A model generated the notes under the pieces. It saw only the letters and a list, made by a program, of their open reading frames with translations, was not told the origin of the DNA and did no database searches. This document shows, in pieces, positions 1 through 9,149 of a stretch of DNA of 64,000 bases (the stretch's first letter is position 1; each line of letters begins with the position of its first letter). The translations under genes were made by a program, and so were the position numbers. Source of the stretch: Nocardioides sp. Iso805N (GTDB lineage Bacteria > Actinomycetota > Actinomycetes > Propionibacteriales > Nocardioidaceae); the NCBI RefSeq assembly GCF_000364605.1, contig NZ_KB822575.1:234237-298236 (forward strand), written 5' to 3'.

Positions 1-912
1 GTAGCTGCGGCTGGCCCTGCCGAAGCCGGTGCGCAGCGACCCCGAGGCCGCCCGGCTCGCGGCGGCAGTGTCGGCGCCGAAGCCGAGCGCGATGGTGGCG
101 TGGGTGGTGCCGCTCCGGTCGGCCGCGAGCCGGCCGATCTGGACGACGTTCCCGTCGGGCGCCGACGCGTACTGGTGGTCCAGGGTGTGGTCGGTGGCCA
201 GGTCGGTCCAGCCGTCACTGCTGTCGGCGTACCCGCTGGAGACGGCGGTGAAGGCCGGCTCGGCCCTCAGCGCGCTGGCGACCGGCGTGTCGGTGGAGGT
301 GTCGGAGGCCAGCAGGGTGCTGCCGCTCGTGGTCGCCGAGTCGTGCTTGCCGGAGTTGGCCAGGGAGGGGTCGTAGAGGACGTAGGCGGTGTAGTGCCCG
401 CGGTCCAGGCTCGTCACCGAGACGTCGAGCAGGACGGTGTTGCGGCCAGGGTCGGTCGTGTAGGTCTTGGTGATCCGGTAGCGGTGGTCCTTGTCGGTGT
501 CGATCTGACGGTAGGAGAGCGACTCCCGGTCGAGCAGCTGGATCCGGTGGGTGGTGTCGGTGTCCTCCCGGTCGGTGAACGTGCGCCCGTCGGTGACGAC
601 GAGCTGCAGGCTGGTGACGTCGGCGATGTCCACCCGGGGGTAGTAGACCTCCGACATCGCGCCCGACGCCAGGCTGAACCACACCTTCGACGCCGTACCG
701 GCGCTGGTTCCGAGGCCGTCCTTGGCGCCGGTCGTCCAGGAGGAGGCAGCGCCCGGCGCTCCGGGGGCGGTCCCGGCGGCAGGCGGTGCGGGCGGATCGT
801 GCCGCGCGTGCCCGTGGCCCGGCGCGGCGAGCGCCGGCGGTCCCGACAGCGAGACGAGTACGACGGCGAGTGTGCCGGCGACGGCGGATCCGACGACTGC
901 TGTGCGGCGCAT
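1..912 (-). CDS. Glucodextranase/glucoamylase (GH15-type), N-terminal part
   Basis: Partial gene running off the left edge; 304 codons are present from the ATG at 912. The protein begins with a signal peptide (MRRTAVVGSAVAG followed by a hydrophobic stretch ending near ALA at about residue 29), so it is exported. The next 270 residues resemble the N-terminal beta-sandwich domain of glucodextranases and bacterial glucan 1,4-alpha-glucosidases, with short motifs such as KVWFSLASG, EVYYPR and YDPSLANSG. The catalytic (alpha/alpha)6 domain lies outside the window. A good Shine-Dalgarno (GGGAGGG) precedes the ATG, and a CRP/GlxR-type palindrome lies 20 bp upstream, fitting carbon-source control. 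Family assignment is by motif recognition; substrate preference (dextran versus starch) cannot be told from this fragment. Confidence 0.8.
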   Translation of the reverse strand, partial: MRRTAVVGSAVAGTLAVVLVSLSGPPALAAPGHGHARHDPPAPPAAGTAPGAPGAASSWTTGAKDGLGTSAGTASKVWFSLASGAMSEVYYPRVDIADVTSLQLVVTDGRTFTDREDTDTTHRIQLLDRESLSYRQIDTDKDHRYRITKTYTTDPGRNTVLLDVSVTSLDRGHYTAYVLYDPSLANSGKHDSATTSGSTLLASDTSTDTPVASALRAEPAFTAVSSGYADSSDGWTDLATDHTLDHQYASAPDGNVVQIGRLAADRSGTTHATIALGFGADTAAASRAASGSLRTGFGRASRSY

Positions 913-930
913 GTGCCCTCCCGAGTGTGA

Positions 931-948
931 CTGTGACCTGAATCACAG
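931..948. promoter_or_regulatory. CRP/GlxR-type operator upstream of the GH15 gene
   Basis: The sequence TGTGACCTGAATCACA (932-947) fits TGTGA-N6-TCACA, the CRP-family consensus, flanked by a further complementary C/G pair. It sits 20 bp upstream of the start codon at 912, in the only intergenic space that can hold its promoter. Direct observation for the palindrome; the regulator is inferred. Confidence 0.7.
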
Positions 949-1007
949 CTGACTCTCACACCCTAGGGCGTGCAGCGCCTCCCGTCACCGGGTGCGCGCG
1001 GCTCGGA

Positions 1008-1484
1008 TCAGCCGAACGCCTTGGTGTAGAGGCTCTGCAGGTCGCCGGTGGACTTGCCGCTCAGGCCGCAGCCGGCCAGCGAGCCGTCCGCTGAGACGGC
1101 GAGCAGGTAGTTGTCGCCGACGGTGAACGTCGGCACGTTGACCTCGGTGACGCCCGGCGTGGGCAGCTGGACGGTGATCTCACCGACCTGCGGACCGGAC
1201 AGCACGCGGCTGACCCGCAGCTGGGCCGTCGATGAGTTCACCGACGTCACACTGGCCTCCACAGCCGTCGACTGCTGGGAGAGCTGTTCGGAGGTCGGTA
1301 CGGCGCAGCGTCCGACCTGGAGCGGCACCGTCACCGTCATGTCGCTGGTGGCGGCCGAGGGCGTCTCGTCGTCGACGTGCACGAAGAAGACACGCGTCAG
1401 GATCGCCCCCACCAGGATGCCGGGGATCAGGAGCAGCCACAGCAGCCGCAGATCGAAGTTCTGGTTCTCTTCCACCGCACTCAC
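1008..1484 (-). CDS. Small single-pass membrane protein of unknown function
   Basis: The 158-residue protein has a short acidic N-terminus (MSAVEENQNFDLR), one strong membrane segment at about residues 13-33 (LWLLLIPGILVGAILTRVFF) and a C-terminal domain of about 120 residues that should be extracytoplasmic. The outer domain contains two cysteines (GRCAVP and AGCGLSG) that could form a disulfide and is rich in Ser, Thr and Val. The GTG at 1484 is chosen because a purine-rich GAGGGATGATGGGG precedes it and because upstream codons read as arginine-rich noise. I do not recognise the family. It is followed by the GH15 gene on the same strand, about 95 bp away. Confidence 0.6.
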   Translation of the reverse strand: MSAVEENQNFDLRLLWLLLIPGILVGAILTRVFFVHVDDETPSAATSDMTVTVPLQVGRCAVPTSEQLSQQSTAVEASVTSVNSSTAQLRVSRVLSGPQVGEITVQLPTPGVTEVNVPTFTVGDNYLLAVSADGSLAGCGLSGKSTGDLQSLYTKAFG

Positions 1485-1572
1485 CGCCCCATCATCCCTC
1501 CCCGGCCCAGCCACGCGAAAAGCGGCCCGCGCGTGCTGTTTCGAGGCCCGCCGAACAGGACACCTCGAAGAC

Positions 1573-2022
1573 ATGATCACTGTCCGGCGCCGCGTCGCCG
1601 CGCCCCCCGACCAGGTATGGGCCGTGCTCGCCGACGGCTGGCTCTATCCGCTCTGGGTGGTCGGCGCCTCCTCGATCCGCGACGTGGATGCCGGCTGGCC
1701 GGCGCCGGGGACCGAGATCCACCACTCGGTCGGCGCCTGGCCCGCCCTGGTGCACGACAGCACCAACGTGGTGGAGGCCGAGCCGGGACGCTCACTGCTG
1801 CTGCGCGCGAGGCTGTGGCCGGCGGGCGCGGCCGATGTCCGACTGACCCTGACGCCGGACGGCGATGGCACCCTCGTGGTGCTGGAGGAGCAGGTAGCGT
1901 CGGGCCCGATGTCCCTGATCCCCAAGCCGGTCTACGGCCCTCTGCTCAAGGCCCGCAACGTCGAGAGTGCTCGACGCCTCGCCAACCTCGCCGAGAACGG
2001 CGCCTCCCGGCGCCGTAGCTGA
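1573..2022 (+). CDS. SRPBCC-family (START/Bet v1-like) protein
   Basis: The 149-residue product opens with MITVRRRVAAPPDQVWAVLAD, the typical first strand and helix of the SRPBCC/polyketide-cyclase-like fold, followed by alternating strands and a C-terminal helix (KARNVESARRLANLAE). Such proteins bind small hydrophobic ligands; the ligand is unknown. The ATG at 1573 starts the fold exactly. The gene ends 6 bp before the FAD oxidoreductase start at 2029, so the two are probably co-transcribed. Confidence 0.75.
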   Translation: MITVRRRVAAPPDQVWAVLADGWLYPLWVVGASSIRDVDAGWPAPGTEIHHSVGAWPALVHDSTNVVEAEPGRSLLLRARLWPAGAADVRLTLTPDGDGTLVVLEEQVASGPMSLIPKPVYGPLLKARNVESARRLANLAENGASRRRS

Positions 2023-2028
2023 GCGCCG

Positions 2029-3609
2029 GTGAGCGCCTTCGACGCGGTGGTGATCGGGGCCGGGCCCAATGGCCTGGTCGCGGCCAACCATCTCCTCGAC
2101 GCCGGTCGCTCGGTGCTCGTCCTGGAGGCGCAACCCACTCCGGGCGGCGCGGTCTCCAGCGACCGCGAGCTCGGCGAGGACTTCGTGCTGGACACCTGCA
2201 GCGCCTTCTACCCGTTGGCAGCGGCCTCGCCGTGGCTGCAGCGGATGCGGCTGGAGGAGCACGGGCTGGTGTGGCGGCACGCACCCGCAGTGCTGGGGCA
2301 TCCCCTGCCCGACGGACGCTGGGCGATGCTGCACCGGGACCGCGAGGTGACAGCGCGCCTGCTCGAGGAGCAGTACGCCGGGGACGGGGACGCGTGGCTG
2401 GCGCTGTGCGAGCAGTGGGACACCATCGGCGAGCACCTGGTCGGCGCTCTGCTCTCGCCGTTCCCGCCGGTGGCGCACGCGTTTGGCGGGCTGACCCGAC
2501 TGCGCCGTGCCGGTGGCTACGGCTTCGTCCGCGACCTGCTGACCCCCCTGGTCGACTTCGGCCGGACCCGGTTCGGCGGCGAGGCGCCGACGTTGCTGCT
2601 GGGCGGCAACGCCGGTCACGCCGACATCCCGTTGACCTCGCCGGGCTCGACGCTCTTCGGACTCCTGATGAGCATGCTAGGGCAGACGGTCGGCTTCCCT
2701 GTTCCCGAGGGAGGCGCTCAGCAGCTCAGCGCCGCGATGGTGTCGCGGCTGACGGCGCTCGGCGGCGTCCTGCGCTGTGACGCCGAGGTGGTGCGAATCG
2801 TGGTGGAGTCCGGCCGCGCGAGCGGCGTCGTGCTGCACGACGGCGAGCGGATCGAGGCTCGCACGGTGATCGCCGACGTGACCGCGCCGCGGCTCTTCGG
2901 CGGCCTGGTCCCTGTCGAGGAGCTGCCCGCGCGAGTCGTCCGCGGCATGCGGGGCTTCCAGCTCGATCCTGGCACCGTGAAGGTCGACTGGACGCTCTCC
3001 GGGCCGGTGCCCTGGGCCTCGCCGGCGCCGTACGCTCCGGGGACCTTCCACGTCTCGGACTCGGTCGACCAGATGGTCGACTCGCTGCAGAAGGTGGCCG
3101 CGCGCACGATCCCGGCCAAGCCGTTCCTGCTGGGCGGCCAGATGACCACCACCGACCCCACCCGCTCCCCCGCCGGCACCGAGACCGTCTGGGCCTACAC
3201 CCACGTGCCGCAAGAGGTCGCCCATGACGAGGGCGAGGACGGCCTGACCGGGCGATGGGACCGCGACGAGTGCGAGCGCTTCGCGGACCGCATCCAGGGC
3301 CGGATCGAGGCACTCGCGCCGGGCTTCGGCTCCCGCGTGCTCGGCCGGCGGGTGCTGGGTCCGCACCAGTTCGAGGCCCGCGACGCCAACCTCATCGGGG
3401 GCGCCATCAACGGAGGTACGGCGCAGCTGCACCAGCAGCTGGTCTTCCGTCCCGTACCCGGGCTGGGCCGCGCCGAGACCGGCATCCGTGGCCTCTACCT
3501 CGGCTCCGCCTCGGCCCACCCCGGCGGCGGCGTCCACGGTGCTCCGGGGATGAACGCGGCTCGCGCGGCACTCGCGCACGACCGGCTGCGCCGGCTCGTC
3601 GGGCGCTGA
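2029..3609 (+). CDS. FAD-dependent oxidoreductase, phytoene desaturase-like
   Basis: The 526-residue protein starts with the dinucleotide-binding motif VVIGAGPNGLVAANHL and an acidic residue at the end of the second strand (LVLEAQ), the Rossmann signature of NAD(P)/FAD oxidoreductases. Length, the C-terminal FAD-contacting segment (GLYLGSASAHPGGGVHGAPG, about residue 485-505) and overall layout match the CrtI/phytoene desaturase-like or PYROXD2-like clade. No other carotenoid genes lie nearby, so a pigment role is not supported. The GTG start is 6 bp after the SRPBCC gene stop. The gene converges on groL across two family A palindromes. Confidence 0.8.
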   Translation: MSAFDAVVIGAGPNGLVAANHLLDAGRSVLVLEAQPTPGGAVSSDRELGEDFVLDTCSAFYPLAAASPWLQRMRLEEHGLVWRHAPAVLGHPLPDGRWAMLHRDREVTARLLEEQYAGDGDAWLALCEQWDTIGEHLVGALLSPFPPVAHAFGGLTRLRRAGGYGFVRDLLTPLVDFGRTRFGGEAPTLLLGGNAGHADIPLTSPGSTLFGLLMSMLGQTVGFPVPEGGAQQLSAAMVSRLTALGGVLRCDAEVVRIVVESGRASGVVLHDGERIEARTVIADVTAPRLFGGLVPVEELPARVVRGMRGFQLDPGTVKVDWTLSGPVPWASPAPYAPGTFHVSDSVDQMVDSLQKVAARTIPAKPFLLGGQMTTTDPTRSPAGTETVWAYTHVPQEVAHDEGEDGLTGRWDRDECERFADRIQGRIEALAPGFGSRVLGRRVLGPHQFEARDANLIGGAINGGTAQLHQQLVFRPVPGLGRAETGIRGLYLGSASAHPGGGVHGAPGMNAARAALAHDRLRRLVGR

Positions 3610-3616
3610 GGATGCG

Positions 3617-3708
3617 GCGGTTCTGACCCCTGAGGGTCAAAACCGCAGGTTGTCGGGCAATGCTTTGACCCCCAAGGTGCGGTTCTGACCCCTGAGGGTC
3701 AAAACCGC
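3617..3708. repeat. Family A palindromic repeat, two identical copies
   Basis: An identical 30-bp unit occurs at 3617-3646 and 3679-3708. Each unit is a hairpin (GCGGTTCTGACCC / GGGTCAAAACCGC arms, one mismatch, 4-nt loop). The 32 bp between the two copies contains another TTTGACCCCC half-site. Related copies occur at 41966-42053 and 50828-50852, always between convergent genes. Confidence 0.85.
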
Positions 3709-3733
3709 CCACCCCCCGCCCACCCACAAGCAA

Positions 3734-3767
3734 AGGTGCCCCGGCTGCCGAAGCAGCCGGGGCACCT
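3734..3767 (-). terminator. Rho-independent-type terminator of groL
   Basis: A perfect 15-bp stem (AGGTGCCCCGGCTGC and its complement) closes on a CGAA tetraloop 19 bp downstream of the groL stop codon. No long T-run follows, as is usual in high-GC actinobacteria. It can work in both directions between the convergent genes. Confidence 0.8.
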
Positions 3768-3785
3768 GGGGTTGAACTCAGGGAC

Positions 3786-5525
<1,740 letters not shown>

Positions 5526-5545
5526 TCAACGCCACCGGTCCGGTG

Positions 5546-5572
5546 TTGTCACTCTCATGGTACGAGTGCCAA
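5546..5572. promoter_or_regulatory. CIRCE element 1 (HrcA operator)
   Basis: TTGTCACTC - 9 nt - GAGTGCCAA closely matches the CIRCE consensus TTAGCACTC-N9-GAGTGCTAA. It lies just downstream of the groL -10 box, where bound HrcA would block RNA polymerase. Confidence 0.85.
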
Positions 5573-5577
5573 CGTCA

Positions 5578-5606
5578 TGTTTAGCACTCGCCCACCCCGA
5601 GTGCAA
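5578..5606 (-). promoter_or_regulatory. groL promoter (-35 TTGCAC, -10 TAAACA, 17-nt spacer)
   Basis: On the minus strand TTGCAC (5606-5601) and TAAACA (5583-5578) are separated by exactly 17 nt. Both boxes overlap the ends of CIRCE element 2, the classical geometry for repressor occlusion. Confidence 0.7.
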
Positions 5607-5607
5607 G
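5581..5607. promoter_or_regulatory. CIRCE element 2 (HrcA operator)
   Basis: TTAGCACTC - 9 nt - GAGTGCAAG has a perfect left arm and six of nine right-arm bases of the CIRCE consensus. It is superimposed on the groL promoter. Confidence 0.9.
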
Positions 5608-5611
5608 AAAG

Positions 5612-6127
5612 TCAGAGAGGCTTGACCAGCAGCTCGAAGGCCAGGTCGTCGCGCTGGGGCAGTCCGAAGCGAGGATCGCCGTACGGGAAGGGGCTGCGCT
5701 CGCCGCTACGGCGATACCCGCGACGCTGGTAGTAGGCGATCAGCTCCTCGCGCTGCACGATGACCGTCATGTGCAGCTCCCGAGCGCCCCACCCGCGCGC
5801 CAACCGCTCAGCCTCGGCGAGCACCTCGCGGCCCACCCCGCCGCCCTGATCTCCTGGCCTGACCGCGAACATGCCGAAGTACCCCACCTCGTCGCGCTGC
5901 TCGAGCTGGCAGCAGGCCACCAGCTGGCCGTCACGCTCGGCCACCACCATCCTGCTACCAGGGGCGGTGAGCACCGCCCGTACGCCGTCGGCGTCGGTGC
6001 GCTGGCCGTGCAGCAGGTCGGCCTCGGTGGTCCAGCCCCCTCGACTGGAGTCGCCGCGGTAGGCGGATTCGATCAACTCCACCAGGGGGTCGACGTCGGC
6101 CGGCGTGGCATCGCGAAAGGTCAGCAC
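5612..6127 (-). CDS. GNAT-family N-acetyltransferase
   Basis: The 171-residue protein shows the GNAT order: N-terminal RDATPADVDPLVELIESAY, core strand YFGMFAVRPGDQGGGVGREVLAEAER with the acetyl-CoA pyrophosphate loop (QGGGVG, a variant of Q/RxxGxG/A), and the C-terminal YYQRRGYRRSGE segment. The acceptor substrate is unknown. The GTG at 6127 is chosen because a TAGGCT -10 box lies exactly 7 bp upstream, giving a leaderless transcript; upstream in-frame codons are arginine-rich noise. It is divergent from the nitronate monooxygenase gene. Confidence 0.8.
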   Translation of the reverse strand: MLTFRDATPADVDPLVELIESAYRGDSSRGGWTTEADLLHGQRTDADGVRAVLTAPGSRMVVAERDGQLVACCQLEQRDEVGYFGMFAVRPGDQGGGVGREVLAEAERLARGWGARELHMTVIVQREELIAYYQRRGYRRSGERSPFPYGDPRFGLPQRDDLAFELLVKPL

Positions 6128-6227
6128 GAACGGGAGCCTAGGTGAGGCGGGCGCGGCGCGCAGCGGCGAGCCGTCGCGTCTGTGCGCAGCGCCTTGTCGA
6201 ACCAGCACAGCGGGCTAGCCTCGAACC

Positions 6228-7148
6228 ATGCGTCTGCCTGAGCCGCTTCGCACCCCCGTCCCGCTGATCAGCGCACCGATGGCCGGTCCGGGCGGCGGCC
6301 GTCTCGCCCATGCCGTCTCGGTCGCCGGCGGACTGGGCATGTTCGGCGTCAACGACTCCCGCACACCCGAGTGGATCCGGGCCGAGGCGGAGGTCGCCGG
6401 CGCCGCCGGCACGCCCTACGGCGTCGGCCTGGCCGCGTGGGCGCTGGAGAAGCACGGCGAGCAGCTCGACGCCGTCATCGAGCTGCGCCCGACCCTCGTC
6501 TCGGTCAGCTTCGGCGACTATGCACCCGCCATCGGGCTGCTCCGCGAGGCCGAGGTCCTGACGGCCACCCAGATCGGCTCGCTGGACGACCTCGAGACCG
6601 CGATCGATGCCGGCGTCGACGTGATCGTCGCGCGCGGCGGCGAGGGCGGCGGCCACGGTCGCAACGTGATGGCGACGCTGCCGCTGCTGCAGCTGGTGCT
6701 GGATCGCACCGAGCTGCCCGTCTACGCGGCCGGCGGCATCCTCAACCACCGCGGGCTGGCCGCCGTACTCGCCGCCGGGGCGGCCGGCGCCTGGGTCGGC
6801 ACCGCCTTCCTCGGCACCAGCGAGACCGCGTCGACGACCGCGGCGAAGCAGGCGCTGTTCGCCGCCCACAGCACCGGCTACGGCCGGGTCTTCGACGAGG
6901 CCCAGGAGGTCGCCTGGCCGCAGGAGTACGGCGGGCGCTCCATCGCCAACCGGTTCTTCGAGGAGTGGGTCGGGCGCGAGGAGGAGCTCGATGAGCCCGC
7001 ACGGTCCCGGTTCCGCGCCGCGGTCTCGGGGCAGGACTACTCGGTCGCGCATCTCTACGCCGGCGAAGGGGTCGCCGCGCTCACCCACGAGGTCAGCGCG
7101 GCCGACGTGGTGGCTGAGTTCGGGCGTGCGGTCAAGCACGACGGCTGA
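6228..7148 (+). CDS. Nitronate monooxygenase (NPD-type FMN enzyme)
   Basis: The 306-residue TIM-barrel protein has the hallmarks of the 2-nitropropane dioxygenase/nitronate monooxygenase family: the N-terminal PLISAPMAGPGGG segment, the FMN-binding ARGGEGGGHGRN loop near residue 140 and the YAAGGI strand that follows. The family oxidises toxic alkyl nitronates using FMN and oxygen. The ATG at 6228 has a TAGCCT box 6 bp upstream, fitting a leaderless mRNA. It converges on the LacI-type gene with a 12-bp gap. Confidence 0.85.
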   Translation: MRLPEPLRTPVPLISAPMAGPGGGRLAHAVSVAGGLGMFGVNDSRTPEWIRAEAEVAGAAGTPYGVGLAAWALEKHGEQLDAVIELRPTLVSVSFGDYAPAIGLLREAEVLTATQIGSLDDLETAIDAGVDVIVARGGEGGGHGRNVMATLPLLQLVLDRTELPVYAAGGILNHRGLAAVLAAGAAGAWVGTAFLGTSETASTTAAKQALFAAHSTGYGRVFDEAQEVAWPQEYGGRSIANRFFEEWVGREEELDEPARSRFRAAVSGQDYSVAHLYAGEGVAALTHEVSAADVVAEFGRAVKHDG

Positions 7149-7160
7149 CGCCTCGGCCGG

Positions 7161-8177
7161 CTAGCTCGACTCGCGCTCCACCAGGTGCGTCGGCAGCACC
7201 CGCGCCTCGGGAGTGACCTCGCCGTTGATCAGGTCGAGCAGCAGCGCCACCATCTCCCGGCCCATCGCCTCGGCGGACTGGTGCACCGAGGTCAGCCGAG
7301 GATCGGTCGACAGCGCGAGCCGGGAGTCGTCGAAGCCGACCACTGACACGTCCTCCGGCACCCGCCGGTCCGCCTCGCGCAGCACCCGCAGAGCGCCCGC
7401 CGCCATCGGATCATTGGCACAGAAGACCGCATCCAGGTCGGGGCGTCGTTCCAGCAGGGTGCGCATGGCGAGCTCGCCGGACTGCTGGGAGAAGTCGCCG
7501 ACCCCGATCAGCTCCTCCGCGGGCTCGATGCCGGCCGCCTCCAGCGCGGCACGGAAGGCGCGCAGACGGACCCGGCCGACCTCCATGTCGAGCGGGCCGG
7601 TGATGGTCGCGATCCGGCTGCGGCCGCGGGCGAGCAGGTGCGCCACCGCCAGCTGGGTGCCCATCTCGTTGTCGTTGTCGACGTAGCCGATCGCCGGCCC
7701 CGGCCGGGTGCCCCCGCCGATCACCACCGGCACGCCGTGCTCGGCGATCCGGGTGGCGAGGGTGTCGTCGTCGTGCAACGAGAGCAGCAGTACGCCGTCG
7801 ACGTGCTGCTGGGTGAGGTAGTCGGTGAGCGTGTCGGTCCGGTCGGCGGGCGCCAGGAGCAGGACGAGCTGACGGTCGCCGGCTGTGAGCGCCGTTCCGA
7901 TGCCGCGGACGACACCGGCGAAGAACGGCTCACCGAAGACCCGCTCCTCCGACTCGGCGATCACCAGGGCGACCGCGTCGGTGCGCTGGCTGGCGAGTGA
8001 GCGCGCGGCCCGGTTGGGCACGTAGCCGAGGTCGGCGATCGCCTCCTCGACGGCCTGCCTGGCCCGGTCGGATACGCGGGCGCCGCCGTTGATGACGCGG
8101 GAGGCGGTGCCCCGGCCGACGCCGGCAAGCGTGGCGACGTCCTCCAGGGTGGGACGGCGAGCAGCACTGCGCGGCAT
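7161..8177 (-). CDS. LacI-family transcriptional regulator
   Basis: The 338-residue protein has an N-terminal LacI helix-turn-helix (TLEDVATLAGVGRGTASRVI, residues 10-29) and hinge, then a periplasmic-binding-protein-like effector domain with landmarks such as VDGVLLLSLHDDD, FCANDPMAAGALRVL and VSVVGFDDS. Such proteins usually repress sugar-catabolism genes until a sugar binds. The target is not obvious: its neighbours are a nitronate monooxygenase and an SGNH hydrolase. A TAATCT box 7 bp before the ATG suggests a leaderless transcript. The gene ends 12 bp from the convergent nitronate monooxygenase gene. Confidence 0.9.
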   Translation of the reverse strand: MPRSAARRPTLEDVATLAGVGRGTASRVINGGARVSDRARQAVEEAIADLGYVPNRAARSLASQRTDAVALVIAESEERVFGEPFFAGVVRGIGTALTAGDRQLVLLLAPADRTDTLTDYLTQQHVDGVLLLSLHDDDTLATRIAEHGVPVVIGGGTRPGPAIGYVDNDNEMGTQLAVAHLLARGRSRIATITGPLDMEVGRVRLRAFRAALEAAGIEPAEELIGVGDFSQQSGELAMRTLLERRPDLDAVFCANDPMAAGALRVLREADRRVPEDVSVVGFDDSRLALSTDPRLTSVHQSAEAMGREMVALLLDLINGEVTPEARVLPTHLVERESS

Positions 8178-8195
8178 GGCCGCCAGATTAGGGCA

Positions 8196-9047
8196 TCAGG
8201 GCCTCGTCGGCGCCTGGTGACCGAACGGCACCTGGTCGCGCACCCCGAGGGCGGCCAGCACCGAGGGCAGCATCGCCTTCGCGGTGCGCTTGTAGCCGAC
8301 AGCGCTCGGATGGAACCTGTCGAGGCTGAACATCTCGTCCGGGTTGGTGATGAAGAACGGCCCGACGACGTGCGCCAGCGAGACCACATAGGCGCCGGCA
8401 CCGTGCGCCGCCTCGGCCTGCGCGGCAGCGAGCTGGCGCGAGGCGCGGGCACCCAAGGAGCGCAGCGGCTGTGGCAGGGCCCGCAGCGCACTGAGATCGG
8501 GGCAGGTGCCGACCACGACCGCGGCTCCTCGGACGCGCAGCGCCTCGATCGTCTCGGTGAGGTGCCTGACCGAGTCGGAGACGGGGATGCGATGGGTGAC
8601 GTCGTTGCCGCCGACGATGACCACCGCCACGTCGGGACGGTAGGACGGCAGCAGGGACATCAGCTGCTCGGGCAGCATCCACGACTCGCTGCCGACCTTG
8701 GCGGCCGTGGTCAGTCGCACCGCCCGCCGGGTCTTCTTCGCGATACCCGTGGCCAGCCGGGCGCCGAGCGTGCCGTCGGCGTCCTCCGCACCGAGACCCG
8801 CCGCGATCGAGTCGCCGAGGAGCAGCAGCTCGACGCGGTCGCCGTACTTCTTCTTGTAGACCTTGTCCGCCAACGGCGCGATCTCGCCGAACGGCTTGCC
8901 GATGACCGCTCGCGCGTGGGCGGCCTGCCGCTTGAGAAGCACCACGAAGCCCGCGCCGAGCGCGGCGCCGATAGCACCCACGGCTCCCGCGACGCCGGCT
9001 CCGACAGCGATCCGGCCGAGCTGACGTGCTTCCTCGCCTCGGGTCAT
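8196..9047 (-). CDS. Membrane-anchored SGNH/GDSL hydrolase
   Basis: The 283-residue protein has one hydrophobic segment (about residues 12-38, Gly/Ala-rich), then an SGNH hydrolase domain. Block I is LLLGDSIAAGLG with the nucleophile near Ser80, block III is VIVGGNDVTH, and block V is DRFHPSAVGYKR carrying the catalytic Asp and His. The family cleaves esters of lipids or polysaccharides; the substrate is unknown. The protein should face the outside. It lies 18 bp upstream of the LacI gene on the same strand, so co-transcription is possible. Confidence 0.85.
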   Translation of the reverse strand: MTRGEEARQLGRIAVGAGVAGAVGAIGAALGAGFVVLLKRQAAHARAVIGKPFGEIAPLADKVYKKKYGDRVELLLLGDSIAAGLGAEDADGTLGARLATGIAKKTRRAVRLTTAAKVGSESWMLPEQLMSLLPSYRPDVAVVIVGGNDVTHRIPVSDSVRHLTETIEALRVRGAAVVVGTCPDLSALRALPQPLRSLGARASRQLAAAQAEAAHGAGAYVVSLAHVVGPFFITNPDEMFSLDRFHPSAVGYKRTAKAMLPSVLAALGVRDQVPFGHQAPTRP

Positions 9048-9104
9048 GCCTTGCTTGTAGCCCCGCGAGGTGAACAGATGCTCAACGCAGCCGGAATGGC
9101 CGCA

Positions 9105-9146
9105 CCGCGCTGCGCGTCCGTTCAGCGCGGCCGTTCAGCGCGGCCG
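9105..9146. terminator. Possible thrC terminator with a duplicated arm
   Basis: CCGCGCTG (9105-9112) pairs with CAGCGCGG (9123-9130). The second arm lies in a directly repeated CGTTCAGCGCGGC segment, so the first arm could pair with either copy. It sits just past the thrC stop codon. Weak evidence: short stem, no T-run. Confidence 0.35.
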
Positions 9147-9149
9147 AGC

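Noticed and set aside
9118..9146. Short tandem duplication CGTTCAGCGCGGC as a regulatory repeat
   Set aside because: Only two copies just past the thrC stop; more simply part of a weak terminator.
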